From contig JBBDYH010000160.1 of NCBI GenBank assembly GCA_040901795.1, positions 1 through 64,000 on the forward strand: a DNA stretch of 64,000 nt. The letters run 5' to 3'. The translations under genes and the position numbers were made by a program. Shown in pieces: positions 16,880 to 25,726 of this stretch. The notes under the pieces were generated by a model. It was not told the origin of the DNA and did no database searches. It saw only the letters and a list, made by a program, of their open reading frames with translations. How positions within the stretch are numbered: position 1 is the stretch's first letter; every line of letters begins with the position of its first letter. The stretch is from JBBDYH01 sp040901795. GTDB lineage: Bacteria; Planctomycetota; Planctomycetia; Pirellulales; JALHPA01.

Positions 16880-18688
16880 CTACTCCCCCACCCCCGTATC
16901 CAGCACCGCCAGAAACGCCTTCTGCGGAATATCCACCGAGCCGATCGACTTCATCCGCTTCTTTCCCTCGCGCTGTTTGGCCCATAGCTTCCGCTTCCGC
17001 GTGATGTCGCCGCCGTAGCACTTGGCGGTCACATTCTTCCGCAAGGCCGAGATCGTCTCGCGGGCGATAATCCGGCTGCCGACCGCCGCCTGCAAGGCCA
17101 CCTCAAACATGTGCCGGTCGATCTCGCCGCGCAGCTTCTTGACGATCGCCCGCCCACGGCGATCGGCGTCGCGCTTGTCGCAGATGATCGACAGCGCATC
17201 CACCCGCTTGCCCCCCACCAGAATATCCAACCGCACGAGATCCGCCGGGAAATACCCTAACAGCTCGTAGTCCATCGTCCCGTACCCGCGTGTTACACTC
17301 TTGAGCTTGTCGTGCAGGTCGTAAATCACGTCCGCCAGTGGCAAGTCGAACACCAGCATGGCCCGCGTTGGCGACAGGTACTCGGTCTTCTGATACACCC
17401 CCCGTCGATCGGTGCAAAGCTGCATCACCGGACCGATCGCCTCGACGGGCAGGATGAAGCTCACGCGCACCAGCGGCTGGCGAAATTCCTCGATCTGCCC
17501 GGTATCCGGCACGTCCTGCGGGTTGTGAATCTCGAGCGTTTCTCCCGTTGTCGTGAGCACCTGATAGGTGACGTTGGGCGCGGTCTGTACCAGGTCGAGA
17601 TCGGCCTCCTGCTCCAGCCGCTGTTGGATGATCTCCATGTGCAACAGGCCCAAAAACCCGCAGCGAAAGCCAAAGCCCAAGGCATCGCTCGTCTCCGGTG
17701 CGAACTCAAAGCTCGGGTCGTTGATCGACAGCTTCGTCAACGCGTCGCGCAGCTCCTCGAAGTTTTCTCCGTCGCTGGGGTACAACCCGCAATACACCAT
17801 CCGCTGCGGCGGCCGATAGCCGGCCAGTGCAGGCCCCCCCTTCTCCCCCGGCACGGTCACTGTGTCGCCAATATGCACATCGGACACGCTCTTGATGTTG
17901 CAAATCAGGTAGCCGACCTGTCCCGCCTGCAACCGTTCGCACGCCCGCCGCTGCGGCGCGAACTGACCCAGCTCGAGCACCTCGTGCGTAGTCCCCTTCT
18001 TCAACAGCCGGATTTTCTGCCCGCGCTCGACCGCGCCTTGCATCAGCCGCACGTAGATGATTGCCCCCCGGTAGTCGTCGTAGTGGCTGTCAAACACCAT
18101 CGCCTGCAACGCGGCGTCGGGGTCTCCCTTCGGCGGCGGTACGCGCTCGACGATCGCGTCGAGCAAGGCCTCGGTCCCCTCGCCAGTCTTGCCGCTGCAA
18201 TGCAGCACCTCCTCCGGCTCGATCCCTAAGCTCTGCTGCATCTCTTCCTTGACCTCATCGGGCCGCGCGTGCTTCAGATCGACCTTGTTGAGCACCGGCA
18301 CAATCGCCAGGTCGTGCTCCATCGCGGCGTAGGCGTTGGCCACGGTCTGCGCCTCGACCCCCTGAAACGCATCGACCAACAGCACCGCCCCTTCGCAACA
18401 CGCCAGGCTTCGCGACACTTCATAATGAAAATCGACGTGCCCCGGCGTATCCACCAGGTTCAGCTCGTACTCCTCGCCCTGGTACGTGTGCCGCATGCAG
18501 ACCGCGCGGGCCTTGATCGTGATCCCGCGCTGCCGCTCCAGATCCATGTCGTCGAGCAACTGCTCGCGCAGCTCGCGCTTTTCGACGGTGCCGGTCTTCT
18601 CGATCAGCCGGTCGGCCAGCGTGCTCTTCCCGTGGTCAATGTGCGCCACGATCGAGAAGTTTCGAATATGTTTGGTATCTATCGCCAT
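16880..18688 (-). CDS. lepA: Elongation factor 4 (LepA)
   Basis: A 602-residue translational GTPase that back-translocates or remodels stalled ribosomes. G1 AHIDHGKST (residues about 15-23), G2/G3 RGITIKA and DTPGHVDFHYE, G4 NKVDL, then domain II, the EF-G-like domains and the LepA-specific C-terminus (SIGSVDIPQKAFLAVL). Full length for the family. It ends one base from the surface-protein stop on the opposite strand. Confidence 0.97.
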   Translation of the reverse strand: MAIDTKHIRNFSIVAHIDHGKSTLADRLIEKTGTVEKRELREQLLDDMDLERQRGITIKARAVCMRHTYQGEEYELNLVDTPGHVDFHYEVSRSLACCEGAVLLVDAFQGVEAQTVANAYAAMEHDLAIVPVLNKVDLKHARPDEVKEEMQQSLGIEPEEVLHCSGKTGEGTEALLDAIVERVPPPKGDPDAALQAMVFDSHYDDYRGAIIYVRLMQGAVERGQKIRLLKKGTTHEVLELGQFAPQRRACERLQAGQVGYLICNIKSVSDVHIGDTVTVPGEKGGPALAGYRPPQRMVYCGLYPSDGENFEELRDALTKLSINDPSFEFAPETSDALGFGFRCGFLGLLHMEIIQQRLEQEADLDLVQTAPNVTYQVLTTTGETLEIHNPQDVPDTGQIEEFRQPLVRVSFILPVEAIGPVMQLCTDRRGVYQKTEYLSPTRAMLVFDLPLADVIYDLHDKLKSVTRGYGTMDYELLGYFPADLVRLDILVGGKRVDALSIICDKRDADRRGRAIVKKLRGEIDRHMFEVALQAAVGSRIIARETISALRKNVTAKCYGGDITRKRKLWAKQREGKKRMKSIGSVDIPQKAFLAVLDTGVGE

Positions 18689-18702
18689 AGGTTATATACT
18701 CT

Positions 18703-18835
18703 CGTTCCCAGGCTCCGCCTGGGAACGCAAAGCCTGGCAGGCTCTGCCTGCCGATTGCTATCTGTGCCGGTTGATTCCTGAATTAGCGAGGCGGAGCCTC
18801 GCGAACATCATGTTCCCAGGCGGAGCCTGGGAACA
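18703..18835. repeat. Triple-hairpin repeat, family A, copy 2
   Basis: Same structure as 8363-8500: CGTTCCCAGGCTCCGCCTGG, inner GCGAGGCGGAGCCTCGC, end TTCCCAGGCGGAGCCTGGGA. It lies 14 bases before the lepA ATG, so any lepA promoter must be within or beyond it. A short CTTCGTC run follows (18855-18875). Confidence 0.8.
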
Positions 18836-18874
18836 AGTAACGTCCTTCCTCCTTGACGCTTCGTCCTTCGTCCT

Positions 18875-19906
18875 TCACTTCCGCCTGTACTCCAACCGCG
18901 CCATCCCCGCCGCCCCTATATACCCCGCGTCCGCACCGAGCGACGCGAATTCGATCACCGTCTCCGCCGCCGGCACCGGCAGCGCCCGCTGACGCACTTC
19001 TTCTTGCACGCGGGCCAGAAACCGCCGCCCCAACTCGCTCTGGTGCCCGCCAAACGTCATCGCGCCTCCCAACAACACGCCGCTAGGATCAATGGTATGC
19101 ATCAGGCTCACAATTCCAACGCCCAAGTAGCGGGCGGTGTCCATCACAATTTCGAGCGCAAAGTTGTCTCCCCGCTCGGCCTCCTCGGCCACCAATAGCG
19201 GCGTCAACGCGGCCCCCTGTTCGATCCGCTTGGCGAGCGAACTGTTGCGGCCCGCCGCAAGACCTTCCGCCGTCCGCTTAACCACGGCGGTGGCGCTGGC
19301 ATACGACTCCAAATGTCCCCGGCCCCCGCAGCCACACGGCCGCGCATCTTCGCGGCAGTCGATGATCATGTGTCCCGACTCAGCGCCGTGGGAGTGTTCA
19401 CCCACAATCGTCAGATCTCCGATGATAATGCCGCAGCCGACGCCCGTGCCCAGCGTCAACAGCACCAGACTGTGAAAGTCGCGCCCGGAGCCGACCCAAA
19501 ACTCGCCGTAGGCCGCCGCGTTCGCATCGTTGGCATACGTCACCGGCAGGCCGGCGTGTCGATTCAGTTTGTCGCGAATCGGAAAATCATGCCATCCCGG
19601 CAGATTGTGAGGGTTGATCAACAGGCCAGTGCCGACGTTCATCGAGCCCGGCGTCCCCAGTCCTACGCGCGCGATATAAGGCAGCGTCAACCCGGCCTCG
19701 GCGACCATCTCGCGCACATTCTGCCCTATCCGCCGCGTGGCCTCCTCGGCGCCATCGCCGGATTGCGTCGGGATCTTGCGATAGACCAGCGTCCGCCCCA
19801 GGTCGTCCACCAGTCCCAGCTTGATGTTCGTCCCCCCTACGTCCACGCCGACAAAGAAAGGCGCCTGCGCCTCAGCCAGAGTGACAATCGTTCGCTGCAT
19901 GGACAT
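18875..19906 (-). CDS. ROK family sugar kinase (glucokinase-like)
   Basis: A 343-residue ROK protein: ATP-binding FVGVDVGGTNIKLGLVDD at the N-terminus, GTPGSMN, the sugar-binding NDANAAAYGE, LGTGVGCGIII, and EXGH with the zinc motif as CGCGGRGHLESYAS. The usual CxCGxxGC has His for the last Cys. Most such enzymes phosphorylate glucose with ATP; some ROK proteins are regulators, but no helix-turn-helix is present here. The frame is open to 20098, yet that extension crosses a repeat; the ATG at 19906 (or 19900) just before the domain is preferred. Confidence 0.88.
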   Translation of the reverse strand: MSMQRTIVTLAEAQAPFFVGVDVGGTNIKLGLVDDLGRTLVYRKIPTQSGDGAEEATRRIGQNVREMVAEAGLTLPYIARVGLGTPGSMNVGTGLLINPHNLPGWHDFPIRDKLNRHAGLPVTYANDANAAAYGEFWVGSGRDFHSLVLLTLGTGVGCGIIIGDLTIVGEHSHGAESGHMIIDCREDARPCGCGGRGHLESYASATAVVKRTAEGLAAGRNSSLAKRIEQGAALTPLLVAEEAERGDNFALEIVMDTARYLGVGIVSLMHTIDPSGVLLGGAMTFGGHQSELGRRFLARVQEEVRQRALPVPAAETVIEFASLGADAGYIGAAGMARLEYRRK

Positions 19907-19977
19907 TCGTACTTCCAGTCGGCCGTCGGCGAAACTACGAGTATAAGTCCGCGGCCGATTAGCCGATAGGCCGACGC

Positions 19978-20255
19978 CACTTAGGTCCGCAGGACCGACA
20001 TGCAGTAGCCCCGGCCGGAAGGCCGGGGTTTCGAGTTCGTAATGCTTACGAACTCCAGGGGCGGACACATCTCCGTATGCCGCATGAAACGTTGCCATCT
20101 TGCGCTTGAACCGTCATACTAATCGGCAATGAACTGGCGTACATGGAGGTACGCTGCCGCGAGGCCCGGAGGGCCGATATTCTCTAGCCGTGGGCGCGAG
20201 CCCACGGAGTCTGCGACGCCGTTTACGACAGAGCCCCAGCGGGGCGACATTGCTC
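19978..20255. repeat. Family E palindromic repeats
   Basis: Contains AGGTCCGCAGGACCGACATG followed by GCCCCGGCCGGAAGGCCGGGG and an inverted pair CGAGTTCGTAATG/CTTACGAACTC (to 20054), then GCCCGGAGGGCCG and CCGTGGGCGCGAGCCCACGG (20163-20201). The first block recurs at 22335-22545. The whole 19907-20272 spacer is made of these and holds no gene. Confidence 0.75.
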
Positions 20256-20272
20256 AACCCGGGAGGATCACG

Positions 20273-21901
20273 ATGGCCACCGATCTCGACCTTTTCACGG
20301 ACGACCTGACCGCAACCGACGGCGACGACACACGCGCGCATGCCTCCAACGGCGCGCAAACGCTCCCCGGCAGCCTCCTTCTCGCTCTCAACGTCACCGA
20401 CCGCGACACCATCGCCGAGCTCTACCACCGCCCCGAGGGCGAGCTCCGTGACGAATACGCCCTGCAAGCATTGCGAATCGGCGTCCTCGCCCTTCGCCAG
20501 GCCCGCGGCCAGGTCGATGGCGAAGTCATCCAGCGCGAAAGCCAGCGGATGCTCGCCAATCTCGAGCACCAGTTGCAGTCGCACGCCGCCCAGATGCAGC
20601 AGCAGCTCGCCGGCTCGCTGAAGGAATACTTCGACCCGCAGAGCGGCCGCTTCCACGAGCGCGTCGAGCGGCTCATCAAGCAGGATGGCGAACTAGAACA
20701 GGTGCTTCGGCGGCAAATCGGCGGCACCGATTCGGAGCTGTGCAAAACGCTCCTCAACCACGTGGGCAGCGGCAGCCCGCTCTTGAAGCTCCTCACACCT
20801 GACGAGTCGCAGGGTTTGCTGGGAGCGCTGCGGGCGATGGTCGATCAGCAGCTCAGCCAGCAGCGCGAACGGGTCTTGAAGGAGTTCTCGCTCGACAATA
20901 AGGAAGGAGCGCTGGCGCGGCTGGTTTCCGAAATCATCGCCGGCAACGGTCAACTGACCTGCGACCTGCAAACCAAGATCGATTTGATCGCCCGCGAATT
21001 CTCCTTCGACAACGAGGCCTCAGCAATCAAGCGCTTCGACAAGCTGTTGGCCGACACCAGGCACGCAGTGAACGCAAATCTGACGCTCGACGACGACGCT
21101 TCAGCACTCTCGCGACTGAAAAAGGAAGTGCTCGGCATTCTGGAATCTCATCACCGCTTGAATCGCGACTTCCAGGAGGAGGTTAAGGTCACGCTGGCGA
21201 CGATGGTCGCCCGCCGCGAAGAGTCCGAGCGCTCGACGCGCCACGGCGTCGCCTTCGAGGAGGCCGTCTGCGAGTTCCTCCACCGCCGCGCGCAGCACAA
21301 AGGCGACATCTTCGCCAGCACAGGTATGGAAACCGGCCAAATCAAGAACTGCAAAATCGGCGATTTCCTCATCGAGCTAGGCGCCGATTGTTCCGCCGCC
21401 GGCGCCAAGGTGGTTGTCGAAGCCAAGGAAAAGGCCGACTACACCTTCGCCGACGCCCGCAAGGAGATCGAAAAAGCCCGCGAGAACCGTGATGCCCAGA
21501 TCGGGCTTTTCATCTTCTCGCAGCGCACGGCCCCGCCCGGCCTTGACCCCTTCTCCCGCGTCGGCAACGACGTCTTCGTCACCTGGAACGCCGAAGACTC
21601 CACCACCGATCTCTACCTCACCGCCGGACTCGAAATGGCCCGCGCCCTTTGCGTCCGCGCCGGCCGTCAAAGCGAAGCCCAAGCCGCCGATTTTACGGCG
21701 ATCGACGCCGCCATCCTCGAAATCGAAAAGCGTTCCAACTCGCTCGAAGAAATCACCAAGTGGTCCGAGACGATCCGCAACAACTCCGACAAAATCCTCG
21801 ACCACATCCGCAAGGCCCGCAACTCCCTCGAACGCCAAATCGAAATTCTGCAGGAACGCCTGCATGACCTGAGGCAGTCGGTGCAGGCGCGGATATCGTA
21901 G
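20273..21901 (+). CDS. Coiled-coil protein with PD-(D/E)XK-like nuclease domain
   Basis: A 542-residue cytoplasmic protein. Residues 60-320 are mainly helical and coiled coil, with three related units: FSLDNKEGALARL (205), FSFDNEASAIKRF (243), LTLDDDASALSRL (270). Residues 325-450 fit a PD-(D/E)XK nuclease core: E329 in FEEAVCEFL, D364 in KIGDFLIEL, E383 and K385 in VVVEAKEK, then QIGLFIFSQ. This recalls DUF2130 and RmuC-like proteins, which combine coiled coils with this fold. The C-terminus returns to coiled coil. Start chosen at the ATG with GGGAGG 9 bases upstream. Function is unknown; DNA processing or defence are possible. Confidence 0.6.
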   Translation: MATDLDLFTDDLTATDGDDTRAHASNGAQTLPGSLLLALNVTDRDTIAELYHRPEGELRDEYALQALRIGVLALRQARGQVDGEVIQRESQRMLANLEHQLQSHAAQMQQQLAGSLKEYFDPQSGRFHERVERLIKQDGELEQVLRRQIGGTDSELCKTLLNHVGSGSPLLKLLTPDESQGLLGALRAMVDQQLSQQRERVLKEFSLDNKEGALARLVSEIIAGNGQLTCDLQTKIDLIAREFSFDNEASAIKRFDKLLADTRHAVNANLTLDDDASALSRLKKEVLGILESHHRLNRDFQEEVKVTLATMVARREESERSTRHGVAFEEAVCEFLHRRAQHKGDIFASTGMETGQIKNCKIGDFLIELGADCSAAGAKVVVEAKEKADYTFADARKEIEKARENRDAQIGLFIFSQRTAPPGLDPFSRVGNDVFVTWNAEDSTTDLYLTAGLEMARALCVRAGRQSEAQAADFTAIDAAILEIEKRSNSLEEITKWSETIRNNSDKILDHIRKARNSLERQIEILQERLHDLRQSVQARIS

Positions 21902-22106
21902 CGTTGAAATAGTTCCCCTCTTGACGATTCGCCAAAATGTCCAGTCACCTCTCGCCTTGAGCGAACCCGTTCAGGCCGCCATCCGCAGTTTCCAGCGATC
22001 GTAAGTCGTTGGTGGAAACTCGGCTGGTTGCCCATCCTCACTATTCGCGAGCTACCATATTTATTGCAGCAAGACTCCGCAAAATAATTCAGCAACGTAC
22101 GATTCA

Positions 22107-22319
22107 TGGAAATCGCGAATCACGATTGATCCCGGCAAGCGTGGCGGCCGGCCGTGCATCCGCGGCATGCGTATCACCGTTTATGACGTCCTGTCGTATC
22201 TTGCCGCCGGGATGACTGTGGACGAGGTCCTCAGCGACTTTCCCTATCTGACGCGTGAGGACATCCAAGCCTGCTTCGCCTTCGCCGCCGAACGCGGCAT
22301 GCAGTTAGCGGTCGCATGA
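22107..22319 (+). pseudogene. DUF433 antitoxin, start codon lost
   Basis: The frame WKSRITIDPGKRGGRPCIRG, MRITVYDVLSYLAAGMT, VDEVLSDFPYLT, EDIQACFAFAAERG is a clear DUF433 domain, ending at TGA 22317-22319. No ATG, GTG or TTG stands in this frame before the conserved SRITIDP; an ATG one frame over (22106) stops after 7 codons. So either a frameshift removed the start or a rare start is used. It differs from the DUF433 gene at 4620-4871 and is of another subgroup. Confidence 0.7.
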
Positions 22320-22366
22320 AGCTCCGCTTGGAATCTCATCGCCTCAGGTCCGGAGGACCGCCATGA
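22316..22366 (+). pseudogene. Remnant of the paired DUF5615 toxin
   Basis: The DUF433 stop forms ATGA with an ATG at 22316, the usual start overlap of the partner toxin. The frame begins MKLRLE, like the MKLLLD start of DUF5615 proteins, but runs into the family E repeat after a few codons and stops at 16 residues. I infer that the toxin was lost at or near this repeat. Confidence 0.45.
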
Positions 22367-22545
22367 AATAGCCCCGGCCGTGAGGCCGGGGAACTGCAAA
22401 AAGGAAAAGCATGTAAAGGCCCGGAGGGCCGGCACCTGCAACAATCGTGTCGGTCCTCCGGACCTTAGGGACTCATCGGTTGCGAAAACCCGGCCCTGAC
22501 GGACCGGGCTATTCCATGTCGGCTCCTCCGGGCCTAGGATCAGAG
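22335..22545. repeat. Long inverted repeat, family E
   Basis: Left part CTCAGGTCCGGAGGACCGCC, then ATGAAATAGCCCCGGCCGTG; right part GGGCTATTCCATGTCGGCTC, then CTCCGGGCCTAGG. The two ends are inverted copies around inner hairpins (CCCGGAGGGCCG, GTCCTCCGGACC). The left block is shared with 19978-20018. It fills the space between the broken DUF433 module and the DUF4159 gene. Confidence 0.75.
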
Positions 22546-22552
22546 GCCACGC

Positions 22553-23365
22553 ATGAACCGCCAGATCGTCATCTCGGCTACATTGCTCCTCGCATTGCTC
22601 TCAGATCCCTGCGGAGCACAAGACACCGCAAAGGCAAAGGCTTCTTCGCAGATTCCGCTCGCACACAAAAGGCGCGAGGAGCTCAAGCTCAAGCACGACT
22701 CCTTCACCTTCGTGCGGATCAAGTATTCGGGAGTCAACGGCAGGAGTAGCACATGGGCGACCGATTACCCGGACAGCGACCGCGCTTTCTCGGCGCGCTT
22801 GCAAAAGGAGATCGGTCTGAAGGCCGATCCAAAGGGAATTGTCCTAGCGCTAAGCGACCCGAAGCTCAAAGAGTATCCGTTCGCGTATCTCGCCGAAGGC
22901 GGGAGCCTACATTTAGCGCAAGCCGAAGCCGATGCGCTGCGAGCTTACTTGGAAGGGGGCGGCTTCCTGATGGTCGATGACTTTTGGGGCGAAGCCGAAT
23001 GGACGAACCTCGCATTACAAATCAAGAAGGCCTTTCCCCAGCATAAATTCATCGAACTACCACTCGAGCACCCTGTGTTTCACTCGTTCTACGACATCCG
23101 CGCGAAGCCCCAAGTGCCCAGCATCCACTTTGCCCTAACCCGCCGGAACAGTGGCGTTACGTGGGAGCGCGACGATGCCAAGGTGCCGCACTATCGAGGC
23201 CTGTTTGACGGCAAGGGCCGCCTGATGGCGATCTTCTGCCACAATACCGACCTGGGAGATGGCTGGGAGCGCCAAGGAATCGACGAGCACTATACCCAGG
23301 AGTTCTCCCTCAAGAGGGCCTTCCCGATGGGCATCAACATCGTCGTCTTTGCCTTGAGTCAGTAA
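22553..23365 (+). CDS. Exported DUF4159 protein
   Basis: A 270-residue protein with a signal peptide (residues 1-22, ending CGAQ). The DUF4159 domain covers about 45-268: FTFVRIKYS, a DYPDSDRAFSARLQKEIGL region and LRAYLEGGGFLMVDDFWGEAEW, the family signature. DUF4159 resembles a glutamine-amidotransferase-like flavodoxin fold and is common in Planctomycetes and Acidobacteria, often near MoxR/VWA genes; none of these are in this window. Function unknown. Confidence 0.85.
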   Translation: MNRQIVISATLLLALLSDPCGAQDTAKAKASSQIPLAHKRREELKLKHDSFTFVRIKYSGVNGRSSTWATDYPDSDRAFSARLQKEIGLKADPKGIVLALSDPKLKEYPFAYLAEGGSLHLAQAEADALRAYLEGGGFLMVDDFWGEAEWTNLALQIKKAFPQHKFIELPLEHPVFHSFYDIRAKPQVPSIHFALTRRNSGVTWERDDAKVPHYRGLFDGKGRLMAIFCHNTDLGDGWERQGIDEHYTQEFSLKRAFPMGINIVVFALSQ

Positions 23366-23435
23366 ACGGTTTATTATCGTCGGCCTGAGTGCAGGTTGCC
23401 GACACTCCCCGACCGCAATAGCGCTGGACGTCACC

Positions 23436-23909
23436 ATGCCAAAACCCACTCTGCAAGCCATGGTCCTTGCCGACCACGTCTATCGCGATGCCAGCACCGG
23501 CAAGTTCATCATCGCCGGCACTTTCAGCGCGCTGTGCCAAGGACAGCAAAAACCGCTTCCTCAGGATCCGGCGCGGCAGAGCGAGATCACCGGCCAGCGT
23601 CAGACGTTCGCCAACCCGATCGGCAAAGCCGGCTCACCGTACCTCTATCTGGCGTTGACCGGCGTGCACGGGCGTGTATCGCTCGGAATGCGCTACATCA
23701 ATTTGGCCGATTCCAGCGTGTTGATCGAGGGACAAATCGACGTGACTGCGGCCGACCCTGTCTCCATTACGGAACACAGCTTCCCGCTCCCGATGCTGCC
23801 GCTGAGCCCCGGTCAGTTTTCGCTCGACTTGCTTTACGAAGGCGAAATCCTCGGCTCTTGGCGAATCGAGGTGAAGCAGCAATCGACGCCAGACGATACA
23901 CGACGTTAA
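23436..23909 (+). CDS. DUF6941 family protein
   Basis: A 157-residue soluble protein, beginning MPKPTLQAMVLADHVYRDAS, with a beta-rich body (GKFIIAGTFSAL, YLYLALTGVHG, FPLPMLPLSPGQFSLDLLYE, LGSWRIEV). This matches my recollection of the DUF6941 family, which has no known function. The pattern of a short sandwich domain with LSPGQFSLDLLYEGE resembles proteins that predict a response per ligand, but I see no active site. It follows the DUF4159 gene by 70 bases on the same strand. Confidence 0.65.
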   Translation: MPKPTLQAMVLADHVYRDASTGKFIIAGTFSALCQGQQKPLPQDPARQSEITGQRQTFANPIGKAGSPYLYLALTGVHGRVSLGMRYINLADSSVLIEGQIDVTAADPVSITEHSFPLPMLPLSPGQFSLDLLYEGEILGSWRIEVKQQSTPDDTRR

Positions 23910-23991
23910 TCGCTTTGGGTCCTGTCCCTGAGGCGCATGCGCCGAATAGTGCGCCGGTCTGCGTTGCCCGACACGCGCCACCCTGCATTCG

Positions 23992-24657
23992 CTAAGGGAT
24001 CGTCGTATCGATATTGCAATCCCCGTACGCGTGACCCTTCTTCCGCCCATGGTCCGACTCCCCGGGCGAGTCCAGGTCGTTCTGGAGCGTCTGCATTCTC
24101 GTGTTGGCTGAGGTGACCTTGTCGGCGAGCGACGGTGTCGAGCCGATCTCGTGCCCAACTAGGAGCGCGGCCAGCTCGTTGCCGACGTCGATGGCGATCT
24201 CCAGGTGACGCTGCTCGTGCCGCTTGAGGTTCGTTAAGACCGTGTCCCAATGTGCTTTTGCCGCGGCCGAGGCCGAGTCGTAGCCCACCCAGTCGACGAC
24301 TTTATTCACCAGGTTGCCGTGCAGCTTCACGGACACCGCCCCGCTGGATTCCGTCTTTGGGGCGTCGGCCCGCAGCCTGCCCCCTCCTTTGCCCGCTTCC
24401 GGACGTTTTTGGATCGCCGTGGCCAACTCGGCGAGATTGGCGGCCGTCACTGGGATCGGAGCGGTATCGGGATTCGGCGTCGGCACCCAGTCGCAATCGA
24501 CCCGGCTGACTTTGCTGCCCGACAACGGTATCGGGTCGAAGTCGAACCCCAGCGGTCGCGGCTCGGTGAACGCTCCGGGGACCGGTCCCGGTGGAGCGTT
24601 ACCAACGGCGAAACCGGTCCCACGCCCGAGCGGCGCCGGATGTTGTTCGTCACCCAT
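23992..24657 (-). CDS. DUF922-like putative metalloprotease
   Basis: A 221-residue protein. The C-terminal half (about 115-200) fits DUF922: substrate-side strands SVKLHGNLVNKVVDW, then WDTVLTNLKRHEQRHLEIAI, which holds the HExxH zinc motif (HEQRH), and a following helix. DUF922 proteins are predicted secreted zinc proteases, but this one has no signal peptide; its first 60 residues are Gly/Pro-rich. Start chosen where GGAGGG precedes the ATG by 7 bases; the frame is open to 24756, overlapping the next gene. The C-terminal 25 residues (GRKKGHAYGDCNID) are unusual. Confidence 0.6.
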   Translation of the reverse strand: MGDEQHPAPLGRGTGFAVGNAPPGPVPGAFTEPRPLGFDFDPIPLSGSKVSRVDCDWVPTPNPDTAPIPVTAANLAELATAIQKRPEAGKGGGRLRADAPKTESSGAVSVKLHGNLVNKVVDWVGYDSASAAAKAHWDTVLTNLKRHEQRHLEIAIDVGNELAALLVGHEIGSTPSLADKVTSANTRMQTLQNDLDSPGESDHGRKKGHAYGDCNIDTTIP

Positions 24658-24688
24658 CGTTTTCCCTCCAAGCCACGGTAGGTCAAGT

Positions 24689-25669
24689 TCAAGCAAACGC
24701 CCGCGAGACCGCTTCGCGCGTCTTTTGCAAACCGGTGCGCGCGACCTGCAACGCATCCTGCCGCCAATAGTCGGGGTTGAATAACTCCAGCGACAAATAG
24801 CCCCGGAAGCCGTTGTCGCGGATCGTGCGGAAGATCTGCGTGAGCGGGGCGATACCGTCGCCGGGATAGACGCGGTGCGCGTCCTGCATCGTTTCGCGCT
24901 TCGGCTCGGCGGGGTAGTCGTTCACATGGAAGACGTGCACCGCATTGCCGCTCAACAGGCCCAGGCCGGCAAAGTCGGAGCCCCCCTTAAAGATGTGGTA
25001 CACGTCGGGCAAGATGCAGGCCTTCGTCCGGCCGCTCTCGATCGCCACGAACATTGTCTCGCCCAGGCGGCTGAGGCACTTCGAAAAACCCCAGACCTCA
25101 ACCTGTGGGATGACGTCCATCTTTTCGCCCAGATCGACGAGCGCCCCATAGCGCTCGGCGGCGCGGAACAGATCGAGATCAGCACGGTCGGTCGCGCCTG
25201 CCGGGGGAGCGGCGATCCGCTTGCCGCCGATTTCGCGGAGTGTGGCCATATCGCGCTTGGCTTGTTCCATCCCTCGGGCGCGGCGGGTATCGTCATCAAC
25301 GATCCATTCGGCAAAACCGATCGCGCTCTCGACGGTCAGACCGAGGTCGGCGATCCTTTTGCCCAGGTCGCCCAGCGAGCCCCCTTCCTTGACGTACCCG
25401 TCGATCTTGTTCATCCACGGCTCAATTGCCTGATAGCCGGCCTTCGCGGCGATCTCGATCTCTTCGACCAGCGACAGCTTCTGGCCGCGGATCGTGCTCA
25501 GGTTCAGGCAGTAGCCGAACGGCTCCTTTTCCGACCGCGATGACTTCGGCTCGGCGGCCGCGGCCGTAGCGGCGATCGATTTGCTTTCTGTACCCGCCAT
25601 AACAACGACTCCAATGACGGCGGCCCCGGTTTGGGCCAAGAGTTTCCGACGCGACAGCGAATGACTCAT
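24689..25669 (-). CDS. Tat-exported sugar phosphate isomerase/epimerase-like protein
   Basis: A 326-residue xylose-isomerase-like TIM barrel. The N-terminus has a twin-arginine signal (SRRKLLAQTGAAVIGVVVMAG), so it should be folded before export. Barrel landmarks: EIEIAAKAGYQAIEPWM, a GGKRIAAPPAG strand, PQVEVWGFSK, ILPDVYHIFKGG, HVFHVNDYP and GYLSLELFNPDYW, where metal ligands (Glu, Asp, His, Glu) occur in this family. Such proteins act on sugars such as myo-inositol derivatives; the substrate is not known. Its 3' end is 31 bases before the DUF922-like gene start on the same strand. Confidence 0.85.
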   Translation of the reverse strand: MSHSLSRRKLLAQTGAAVIGVVVMAGTESKSIAATAAAAEPKSSRSEKEPFGYCLNLSTIRGQKLSLVEEIEIAAKAGYQAIEPWMNKIDGYVKEGGSLGDLGKRIADLGLTVESAIGFAEWIVDDDTRRARGMEQAKRDMATLREIGGKRIAAPPAGATDRADLDLFRAAERYGALVDLGEKMDVIPQVEVWGFSKCLSRLGETMFVAIESGRTKACILPDVYHIFKGGSDFAGLGLLSGNAVHVFHVNDYPAEPKRETMQDAHRVYPGDGIAPLTQIFRTIRDNGFRGYLSLELFNPDYWRQDALQVARTGLQKTREAVSRAFA

Positions 25670-25726
25670 GGTAGCGATTCCCAGCGTGTGGAAGCAAAGG
25701 AAAAAAGCAGCTGCAGTCGACTCCGA

